Shown piece after piece: positions 25,023-34,500 of a stretch of 64,000 nt of DNA. Under the pieces are notes generated by a model. That model was not told the origin of the DNA. It saw nothing but the letters and a program-made list of their open reading frames with translations, and searched no databases. How positions within the stretch are numbered: the first letter of the stretch is position 1; the number at the start of each line of letters is the position of its first letter. The DNA comes from Anaerovorax odorimutans (lineage in GTDB: Bacteria > Bacillota > Clostridia > Peptostreptococcales > Anaerovoracaceae). Location: the NCBI RefSeq assembly GCF_024459955.1, contig NZ_JANFXK010000001.1, positions 310,001-374,000 on the forward strand. Reading direction: 5' to 3'. Position numbers and translations under genes: made by a program.

Positions 25023-25183
25023 GGTAACTTTTCGAAAAAATAATGGAAAGTTACGCAAAGTTGTGGGTTTGCGGGGGTTCGAAAGCGTATAAAGTGAAAA
25101 TTTGTGCTGGCGGCTGTTTGGGAGGCCCCGGAAACGTTGAAAAGTGCGTAACTTTTCGAAAAAAACGGGAAAAGTTACCGGGG
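25023..25183 (+). repeat. repeat B, copy 2
   Basis: See 13570-13728. Here both terminal hairpins are clear: GTAACTTTTCG ... GGAAAGTTAC at the left and GTAACTTTTCG ... GAAAAGTTAC at the right. Confidence 0.85.
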
Positions 25184-25292
25184 CCGGCGACTTTGAAGGT
25201 TGCCGGGGCGGAGCGGGCCGCAGGCGAAGGCTGCAAGGTTGTTTGCTAGTTTGGTTGTTTGATATAAGGTCGCTTGGTATGGAGAATATCAT

Positions 25293-26300
25293 ATGGATTA
25301 TATTACAGATAAAATTACATATCCTATATATACCTCAAAGGCATTTGATCTGTACTTTGGGGATATGAAGCTGGGAGTTTTGGATATTGAGACCACGGGG
25401 CTCAGTCCAAGGCACAGCCAGTTTGTTCTGGGAGGGCTTTTAACTGTGGAAAATGGGGCGCTGCAGGTTCGGCAGTTTTTTGCTGAGGACCTTAAGCAGG
25501 AAAGGGAAGCGCTGCAGGCTTATCTGGAAGCCATCGGGAAAGCGGATTTCCTCCTGACCTATAACGGGCAGAAATTTGACCTGCCTTTTATCCGGGAGCG
25601 TACCAAGGATGCGCCGCCGAAGCTTCCGTTTAATCTGGACCTCTATCTTCTAGTCAAGAATTACAGTCCTGTCCGAAAGTTTCTTCCCAATTTAAAGCAA
25701 AAAACAGTGGAAAATTTTCTGGGACTGTGGGATCATAGAAAGGACGAGATATCCGGCGCCGAGAGCGTGGAGCTCTACTATCAGTACCTGTCACAGAAGG
25801 AGCCTTACATAAAAGAAAAGATTCTGCTTCACAATCACGATGACGTGCTCCAGCTTTATCGTCTCTTGGCGGTTTTGGAAAAAGCTGACCTTCACAGAGC
25901 GCTTTTTCACATGGGTTTTCCGGTTAAATCCGACGGAACCGGGGCTCTCATCGTGGAAAAGATCGGGTTTTCAGGAAATCAGCTGATCATTTCGGGAAGG
26001 CAGTTAAAGGGAGCATGCGACTACAAATGCTTTGAATGGGGAGAAATCCCCTGCAGCGCGGATTTCAGCCGGCAGAAGAGCATTTTTTCGGTCTCAGTAC
26101 CTCTTATAAAACACAGCGGCCTTATCCTGGTGGATCTGGCGGCGCTGAAAATGGACCTTTCCGTTTTCGAAAAATATCCCGGCTGTCAGGAGGGTTTTCT
26201 GATTCTCGAGCAGCAGGGAGAAAAACATTATTTAGAAATCAATCATTTTGTTAAAGTATTTTTAGAAAGGATGTTGAACCAATGGATTATAAGACCTTAG
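25293..26300 (+). CDS. YprB-like ribonuclease H-like/DEDD exonuclease
   Basis: 335 residues. The first 210 residues are an RNase H-like exonuclease domain (RNase_H_2/YprB type): Exo I LDIETTGLS with Asp31 and Glu33, Exo II LTYNGQKFDLPFI, and Exo III LHNHDDVLQLYRL. Such proteins are metal-dependent 3'-5' exonucleases; the Bacillus homologue's substrate is not settled. The C-terminal 120 residues have no domain I know. GGAG is eight bases before ATG. Its last 19 bases overlap the start of proA, so the two are co-expressed, an association with no evident biochemical reason. Confidence 0.8.
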   Translation: MDYITDKITYPIYTSKAFDLYFGDMKLGVLDIETTGLSPRHSQFVLGGLLTVENGALQVRQFFAEDLKQEREALQAYLEAIGKADFLLTYNGQKFDLPFIRERTKDAPPKLPFNLDLYLLVKNYSPVRKFLPNLKQKTVENFLGLWDHRKDEISGAESVELYYQYLSQKEPYIKEKILLHNHDDVLQLYRLLAVLEKADLHRALFHMGFPVKSDGTGALIVEKIGFSGNQLIISGRQLKGACDYKCFEWGEIPCSADFSRQKSIFSVSVPLIKHSGLILVDLAALKMDLSVFEKYPGCQEGFLILEQQGEKHYLEINHFVKVFLERMLNQWIIRP

Positions 26301-27559
26301 CAGCAAACGTCAAAGCCGATAGCTTTAAGATGGCGGCTCTGCCCCGGGAGGTACGGGATAAGGCGTTAGAGGCCATTATCGCAGCTCTGAGGGCAAACAG
26401 CAAAGCGATCTTTGATGCCAATGCCCGTGATCTTGTCAAAGCCGCGGAGGATTCGCTTCCCGCACCGATCCAGAACAGGCTGAAATTCGATGAGCATAAG
26501 CTCAGCGACTGCATCAGCGGCATGGAAGACCTCAAGGCTATGGAAGATCCTCTTTTTCGGCAGCTGCTCAAAAGAGAGCTGGACGAGGGGCTCACGCTCA
26601 TCAAGACGACTTGCCCCATCGGCGTTATCGGCGTTATTTTTGAATCCCGCCCCGACGCGCTGGTGCAAATCTCCGCACTGTGCATCAAGAGTGGAAACTG
26701 CGCGATTTTAAAGGGCGGAAGCGAAGCCGCCAACACAAACCGCATTCTCTTTGACACCATTTATAAGGCCGGTGTATCCGCGGGCCTTCCTGAAAATTTT
26801 GCGCTCCTGATCGAAGACCGGGCCGGCATTGACGAACTGCTCAAGTGTCACGAATCTGTGGACCTGATTATACCCAGAGGCTCCAATCAATTCGTCCAGT
26901 ACATTATGGCCAACTCCAAAATCCCGGTAATGGGTCACGCCGATGGAGTCTGCCATGTATATGTGGATGAAGACGCCGATATCGAAAAAGCGGTTCCCAT
27001 CGTAATCGATTCCAAAACCCAGTATGTAGCCGCCTGCAACGCAGCGGAGACACTGCTTGTAAACCGCAAAATCGCCGCAGAATTCCTGCCCGGACTGGCG
27101 CAGGCGTCCGGCACCTCCATCGAGTATCGGGGCGATGAAACGGTCTGCAATCTGATCAGCTGCAAAAAAGCGGAGGCAGAGGATTTTGAAACGGAATATC
27201 TGGACTACATCCTGTCCATTAAAATCGTAGACAGCACCGATGAAGCTATCGACCATATCAACCATTACGGATCCCATCATACGGACTGCATTATTACGGA
27301 AAACGCGGACACCGCGTCCCGATTCATGGCTAACGTGGATTCCGCCGGAGTGTACCAGAATTGTTCCACCCGCTTTGCCGATGGATTCCGTTACGGGTTC
27401 GGCGCAGAGGTTGGCATCAGTACCGGAAAGCTGCACGCCAGAGGCCCTGTGGGACTTGACGGGCTTGTGACTTACAAATACAAGCTCTTTGGCAGCGGCC
27501 AGATCGTAGCGGACTATGCCAGCGGCGCCAGCCAGTTCCATTTCAAGGATTTGAAGTAA
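26282..27559 (+). CDS. proA: glutamate-5-semialdehyde dehydrogenase (gamma-glutamyl phosphate reductase)
   Basis: 425 residues, full length. Second step of proline synthesis: reduces gamma-glutamyl phosphate to the semialdehyde with NADPH. Nucleophilic Cys in YVAACNAAETLLVNR; IPRGSNQFVQYI, ALCIKSGNCAILKGGSEAANTN-type and GRGPVGL-like (RGPVGLDGL) blocks are all present. It overlaps the end of the exonuclease gene. proB and proC, its pathway partners, are on the other strand beyond spoVS, so proline synthesis is split into two units here. Confidence 0.96.
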   Translation: MDYKTLAANVKADSFKMAALPREVRDKALEAIIAALRANSKAIFDANARDLVKAAEDSLPAPIQNRLKFDEHKLSDCISGMEDLKAMEDPLFRQLLKRELDEGLTLIKTTCPIGVIGVIFESRPDALVQISALCIKSGNCAILKGGSEAANTNRILFDTIYKAGVSAGLPENFALLIEDRAGIDELLKCHESVDLIIPRGSNQFVQYIMANSKIPVMGHADGVCHVYVDEDADIEKAVPIVIDSKTQYVAACNAAETLLVNRKIAAEFLPGLAQASGTSIEYRGDETVCNLISCKKAEAEDFETEYLDYILSIKIVDSTDEAIDHINHYGSHHTDCIITENADTASRFMANVDSAGVYQNCSTRFADGFRYGFGAEVGISTGKLHARGPVGLDGLVTYKYKLFGSGQIVADYASGASQFHFKDLK

Positions 27560-27631
27560 AACAACAGAGGAAACAATTTACGGGGAGAAGAGACTGTTAT
27601 TTCTAAGGTTCAGGGGAGGACCAGACAAAAG

Positions 27632-28495
27632 ATGAGTTTTATCACCAGGGTTTTATACGGCGTCCTGATCGGCGTCGCATCCATCGCACCAGGGCTTTCT
27701 GGCGGAACGATCGCCATTGCCCTGGGTTTTTATGAGCATTTAATCAATGCCATCGCGGATCTTTTGAAGCATTTCCGCAAAAACTTTTTATATCTGCTGC
27801 CTTACGGAATCGGCGGACTCGCCAGCGTGGCCTGCCTGTCCGTGGCGATCAATTATCTCTTTATCCATTATCCGCTTCCGACAAATACGCTTTTTATTGG
27901 ATTCATTATCGGCACATTGCCTTTTATATGGGCAAAGCTAAAAAGTCATCAGGGAGAAAAAGGCCTGCGTTTTTCCCATGTCCTCACAGCAGGATTCTTT
28001 TTTCTGATCGTACTGATCCCCGTGTTTGCCAAAGGCGCTGGCAGCGGCAGCGCCTCCCTTTCAGCGGGTCCCCTTTCGATGATGATTCTTGTGGGAATTG
28101 GAATGATCGCCGCCACTACTCTGGTTGTTCCGGGACTTTCCGGAACAATGATCCTGACCTCGCTGGGCTACTACAAGCCGCTGCTTTCCATTGCCAGCAC
28201 TTTTGTCACCGCAGCGTTTAGCCTGGACTTTCCTGCTGCGGCGCGGCAGCTCATTTTTATCGTGCCTTTAGGGGTTGGTGTGGTAATTGGCGTATTTCTT
28301 ACAGCAAAATTCGTTCAGTTCCTCTTCAAGAAAATTCCTTCACATGTGTATTCGGCCATCGCCGGCCTCATCGCCGCCACGCCGGTTGTCATGCTGGCGG
28401 ATGTGGAGCGCTCCGCTTTTTCTCCGCTTAATATTGGATTGAGCGCTGTCACTTTGCTCGTGGGCTTGTTTTTGACGAGAAAGCTTGGCGAATAA
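27632..28495 (+). CDS. DUF368-family polyprenyl-phosphate translocase
   Basis: 287 residues with about eight membrane segments. The two half-repeats each carry the family motif (SIAPGLSGGTIAIALG near residue 20 and VPGLSGTMILTSLG near 168), the inverted-repeat signature of DUF368. DUF368 proteins were shown to recycle undecaprenyl phosphate across the membrane (PopT), needed for peptidoglycan and other wall polymers. The start has a rather distant GGGGAGG (about 12 bases upstream). 72 bp after proA, followed by a terminator. Confidence 0.88.
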   Translation: MSFITRVLYGVLIGVASIAPGLSGGTIAIALGFYEHLINAIADLLKHFRKNFLYLLPYGIGGLASVACLSVAINYLFIHYPLPTNTLFIGFIIGTLPFIWAKLKSHQGEKGLRFSHVLTAGFFFLIVLIPVFAKGAGSGSASLSAGPLSMMILVGIGMIAATTLVVPGLSGTMILTSLGYYKPLLSIASTFVTAAFSLDFPAAARQLIFIVPLGVGVVIGVFLTAKFVQFLFKKIPSHVYSAIAGLIAATPVVMLADVERSAFSPLNIGLSAVTLLVGLFLTRKLGE

Positions 28496-28506
28496 GATCT
28501 ATTCTA

Positions 28507-28550
28507 CAAAAAGAAACGGGCTTGCCCTGAGGCAGACCCGTTTCTTTTTG
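28507..28550. terminator. bidirectional intrinsic terminator
   Basis: CAAAAAGAAACGGG pairs with CCCGTTTCTTTTTG between the convergent DUF368 gene and the giant adhesin gene. Confidence 0.9.
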
Positions 28551-28571
28551 TATGGAATTACAAGGAACTAG

Positions 28572-31500
28572 TTATTTTGTTTTTATGCGCTTTACCTTAC
28601 TGTATGCGCCGTAATAGTTTTTTCCGTCAATCCGTTTATACGCGCGCACCTTTACGTAATATTTCTGTTCGGCCTTCAGCTTTTTGATTTTTTTGCTTGT
28701 CTTGGTTGTATTGACCTTTTTAAATCCTTTGTTCTTCTTTTTTGAATAAGCGATCTGGTAGCCGGTTACGCCCGTATTTTTCTGGCTCTTTACCGTTACC
28801 TTGAATGATTTTGCGCCGCCTTTCAGTTTGCTGATAGCCGCTTTGGCCGGAATGATTCTAAAGGTCGCGGTCTTTGTGCGAAGTCCGGCAAAATCCCCTT
28901 TTGCTGTAACCGTTACCGTTGCTTTTCCGGTCTTCACATTGTTTTTATACGATATAACATAGTCGGTTCCCTTCACAAATCCGGACAGGCCGTTTACTTT
29001 CGGCGTTTTGGCTCTTCCGTCATAGGTATACTGAGCCGCTGCCAGAGAAATTCTTGTACCGCTGTACGTATTTCTCCTGGCTGTCTTGTAAGCCGTTTCC
29101 GCGCTGCGATAAGCGGCCTCGGCAGCTTCAATTTTTTTCAGCTCTTCTGTCAGCAACGCTTTTGCTCCCGGAGTTTCACTGACAACACTGTTATACACAT
29201 TCCGCGCCGCATCAATTTTCTTTTTATCTTCCGCAGAATAAACGACGTTTATCGGGAGCTGTTCTACCGCTTTGATGACTCTGTTTGCATGTACCCTGTT
29301 TTCCGCTACTTTGCTGCCGGCCTCCAGTTCCAGCACATAGTTGTACTGATCCTGAACATCTTTTAATGAAGCCTTTTGATCCGCGTCCAGTCTTTCGTAG
29401 TCCTCTTTAAGCTTATCGGCATCCTGCTGCTGGTAACGGCTGAGAACGCCGCTTACTCCCTCGAAGGCTTTGAGACTTTTTCTGAAAGCTTCCACCTGCG
29501 CATCCATAGCTTCATATTTACGCTCTGCGGCAACAATAACCTCATCAGAGCCAAGCATAGCTGCTTTGTCCGGATACTGCGCCTTAAATCCGTCATAAGC
29601 CGCTCTGGCATCCTTAATCTTAGCGTCCCACTGGTGGGTATAGGAAATCTCATCCGTTCTGCTGATTGCTTCAATCTCCTGCTCGACAAGCGCCTTGGCA
29701 GCGGAAGCTTTCATCGGAGCACTGCTGAACACATAATCCGATGCGTGAAGCAGCCTAAAGGTTACCGTTTTGGTGCCGCTGCTGTCCTTTTTCACCGGTA
29801 AAGCCCCATTATCCACCAGTTTCAAAGAATTATCCTTCTGCAGGTGATAGACATATACGCTGTCGGCATTAATATTCTGATCCGGTAATGCGACTGTGAT
29901 TACAGCCAGCCCCGGAAAACCGCCTTCATGTTCCAGCGAAATGCCGGTTATATCGGCACTTCCCAGTTCGACGGGCTTCTCTGCGATTTCTTTTTTTGTT
30001 ATTCCGGTTTTTACTGCAATTGAAGTATCTTTTATGGTTTTCGCATCGAAACTGAAAGTCGCTTTCAAATTGTCGTTTTTATTCCGTGTCTCAATAATCA
30101 GATTGCTTTCATTTGCTTTTGCGCTCGCAATGAGATCCTGTTCAATGATCGGCGCCGGGACTTCTTCAGGTGCTACGACTACGATATCCTGCCCTTTGGC
30201 TGTATTGCCGATGGCCATTTTCACATCATCGCTGTTGATCCTTTGGTCTTTTACGGTCGGTTGGATATGGGTTGCTGACCCATCGTCCGTTTTGGCAAGG
30301 ATCGTGATCTCGCAGGTAGCGTACTTAGCGCCATTGCCCTTTGCCGCAGCAGTAACAACAACTTTGTCATTAATCTCTGCTCCTTCCTCTATGGAGACAA
30401 CGCCCTGTTCATCTACCGAGGCTCCCTTACCGGCTTCTGCCGACCATTGTATACCCGTATCATATTCACCTTTTTCCGTTTCCGGAATTACGGCTGCGAT
30501 CAGCTGTGCCTGATTGCCCTGTTTCACATCCATTTTAGTAGCGTTAAGCTTTACGGCTTTAATCGCAGTCACCAATTGGGTCAGTTCTGCGTCTTTATAA
30601 TATGGCAGCACGGAAGGCGCGCCGGCCAGCTCCGCTGATGAATCCGCATCCAATACTTTTGGCGCTGCTCCGCCGTTATAATTTTCCATAAAGCTATAGC
30701 CATCGTTTTTCTGATTCTTACTCATCTCAAAGGCATAATTCACATTCAGGAATTTATTATTGGTAACAGTCACCGGCACATTTGCCCCATTGTTGTCCAG
30801 GGAAATTCCTTTGTAAAAGTTTTCGAAGTGATTATCCTTAATGATGATTTCACCTTCTTTTGCATCCCCGGGATCTTTTGTCCGAACGGAGAGGATCCCG
30901 TTCTTATCAGGAACACCATCCCACGCTTTATTTCCTGAAATTACCGTATTGCCGATTAATTTTGAACCGCCGCCAATGGAGTTGAACGGTTTTCTCAGGG
31001 CGACATTAACACCTTTTGCCTTAAATGTATTGTTTTGCAGTGTAATAGCCTGTCCCGCGCAATGAACAATATTAAAGGAATTATAGTTCAGAACAACATT
31101 CAAATCCTTGATTGTCACACCTGAAACAGGCGTCTGAATCGGCGCCTTCCCATCCTTTGGCTCATAATCCACGGTAATCGTCCTATCCCCGTCGTCGGTA
31201 AGGGTGATCGCCTTACCGATTGTTATTGGCTGCGATAAGGTTATATCCGATACAATTGTCACTGTGTCCCCGGCTTCCGCTGCCGCAATCGCGCTTTCCA
31301 GGGAGTCATAAGGTTCGCTTCCGATCTTCGCCGCAACGGTTTCATTAATAACCCTTATTTTGCAGACATCCTTTTCTCCGTTAACCGCAGCAGCCGTAAT
31401 TTCCGCAGAGCCCGGAGCGACCGCCTTCACCATTCCGCTAGCGTCTACTGTTGCGATCGACTTATCCGAGGATGTCCACTCAACGGATTTATCATAGGCA

Positions 31501-34500
31501 TCGCTTGGCGATACCAGCGCGGAAAGCTGCAAAGTTTCACCTTTGTGAAGCGTTGCTTTAATTTTGTCCAGATCAACGCTTCGGATATCGGATCTGAGAC
31601 TGCTTTCGCTCAGGCTTTTGTCTATATAAAATGGCGAAACGTTCTTGCTCAGTACCTGGCCATCATCCGATGTTACCGTAAGAATTGATTTAAAATCCGG
31701 TTTCGCTGAGTTCCAGTAATTTTTAGTCAAATCCAGGCTGCACTTTTCAATCCCCGTTATTTTTACAAAATCCGGATCCGTATGTTTCGATATCATATTC
31801 GGCTTATCAAAGATATTTCCGGTAACGGAAATGGATTTGGCGCTGTCATCGCCCTCTTTATTGCCCCTGAAATCTAACCGCAGAGCCCTGCCGCCGGTGC
31901 TGTCATCGTTCGAATCCCAATTGACGAGAATATTCCCTGTGATGGTTGCCTGGCCCGTATTTTTCTCATAACTGCTGTTTTTCTGGAACAATATTCCGTT
32001 ATGCTCCGTATCCTTGATGTAGTTGTTGGTCACTGTCGCGTTATATGGGTTGCGCAGGTTAATACCCATCCCGGCTTTTCCCTGGATGGCCGTCACGCCC
32101 TCAATGCGATTATTACTGATTGTGGCATTTCCCCGCAGGTCTGAAAGCTCTTGGTCCAGCACGGCAATGGCGTTGGCGTTACCGTCAGAAGCCGGTTGAA
32201 TACCTACGAATTTGTTGTTTGAAATGGTCACGTCCTTCTCGTCCGCAACTGTCAGTCCGTTTCCTCTAAAGGTAATCCCCTTCACGGTTATACTGTTATT
32301 TCTGGTGTGGCTGTCATCATATCCCAGGTACATTCCGCCGGTTAAAATTGTCTCTTTTTCAAACCAGCTGCTTTTATTGGGATCATTTTCGCTGTTCGCG
32401 CCCATCAGAGAAATGGATTTTTCCTGCGAATGGTTGGATTCCGGAAAAGGGTTCACCTTTTCATCGTAGGTCCCCGCCTGAATCCTGATGGTATCGCCGT
32501 CTTTTGCCGCGTGAATGGCATCGTTGATGCTTCCGCCGTCAACCACGTTGTATGAGGTTCCGTCAATCTTAACCACATCGACCCCGCGCTTTATAATTGG
32601 ATAAGTGCCTTCGTTTTTCTCTGCGTTATAAGGCGTGTAATCAAATTTACAGTTTTCGATATTGATTTTTGTCGGGACTTCATTGAATTTTTCTTCGTAG
32701 CCTTTCGTTGTATTGCGCAGCGAATGGATGAGCGCGGCTCCGGGCTTGACTGCCAGCTTGTTGTTGAAGGTACATCTGCTAAGATTTATTATACTGTCAT
32801 AACAGCGAATCGTCAGGCAGCTCTGCTTTGCTCCCGTTTGGCCTTCTTTCTTCTCCGTGTTAAAGATGGTATCCTCAACATCCAGCTGAACTTTGTGGAA
32901 ATTTTCCTGCAGGGTTATTGCTCCATAATCATCGTTATCCTGGGCGATTCCAACTATGGTCGCGCCGGTGATCTTTATTTTGACCCTACTGTTTTCCAGC
33001 TTTCCCTCTACAAGCCCGCCTGCCGATGTCATAATAGCTCCCCAACCTTCAATGGTTCCGCCTTCAACGGTCAGCGTTTGGCCTTCATTTCGGATCCCGA
33101 TTCCATAACGATCCTCGCCCTTTACATCGGTGTCCTTCAGGGTCAGGGCCGAGCCCTTGCTTTCCATGCGGAAAGCGGTCTCATTGTCGTGAATCGTACA
33201 ATGCTCAAACCTTGCCGTCGATGGCTGCTCTCCTTTTAAGGTAATCAAGGCATTTTCATATGTCGTGTTTTCCCGGTTTTCTACTTTTAAATTCTCAAAA
33301 GCGCTGGTTCCGCCGGTGAGATCGATTTTTCCTTTAAGGATCGTCTTATCCTCGCCTTTTCCCCGCAGGGTAATGTCTTTGTTGACCGTCAGGTCTTCCG
33401 AGTGGGTCCCTTCTGCGATTTCGATGATATCGCCGGCCTTGGCCGCGTCAACAGCTGCCGCTACCGATACATAGTAGCGATCGCCGATGGCGGCTGCCGC
33501 AGTCTTGTATTCCAACTGACCGGAAACGCCCACGTGAATGCCGTCCCGGTCAAAAACCACCACCTCCACATTGTAATGCGTTCTTCCCAGCAAGCCGCCG
33601 AAAAATTCCATTCTTGTTCCGGAAAGGCTGTCTTTGTCTTCGGTTTTCTGAGAAGTCGTTCCAAAAAATGCTCCTGGCAGGCTGCCCTGATTTGTAACCT
33701 TAATATTGCTTTCACTATTGGAGCAATCTTTAACCTTCAGGGTGAAGCCCCCTTCTTCGAAGGATGTGCCGCCGTAAAGTCCTCCTGCCCAAATATATGC
33801 AGTTCCCTTCGCGTCAATATTGATCAATCCCGTATATTGACATCCATCTATCACTACAGTTCTGTCCCATCCACTGGAAATCTGCTGGATCAGCCCGCCG
33901 GCTATAATTCCGGCAGTATTTCCAGAAACCGTCAAATCGGCTGTGCTGGAACAGTCTTTCATTTCACATTGTTTTCCGTCTTTTGTATCGATCAGACAGG
34001 CTGCCAAGCCTGCGGCATTTTGACCGGAAACACTGCTCTTTCCAGTTACTTTTACATTGTCCATAACGGTAGAAGCAGCAAAGCTTACGACCGGAGCTGC
34101 AAAGGCCCCCGCATTGTCAATTCGAACCGCCTCCAGAGTGAGGTTTCTTATCTCTGCATTTTCAGTCGCAGTGAACAGTCCAATGTATTTTCCATAAGAT
34201 GTCTTCTCCTGTTCTTTCGTTTCATAATTTTTCCCATCCATAGTCAGATTCTTGATTGTATGGTTTTGCCCATCAAAAACTCCTCTGAACGGATTATCGC
34301 AAGTCACATTGATCTTTCCATAGGTCCCTTCGGAAATCTGTGAAGAGCTGGCTCCGCTTCCGATCGGCGTCCAGTCCACCCCTGTAAGATCAATGTCGCT
34401 GCCGAGCTTTATCGTTTTACCTTTAAAATCTATTTTCTTATCGCCCAGTCCCGTATTGGTAAGATATGCGAGACCGGCCAAATCTGCTGCCGTGCCAATG

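Noticed and set aside
13496-25292. Long open frames on the minus strand through both copies of repeat B
   Set aside because: Peptide identity (about 64 percent by eye) is below DNA identity (about 80 percent), the opposite of what selection on a protein would give; no start signal.
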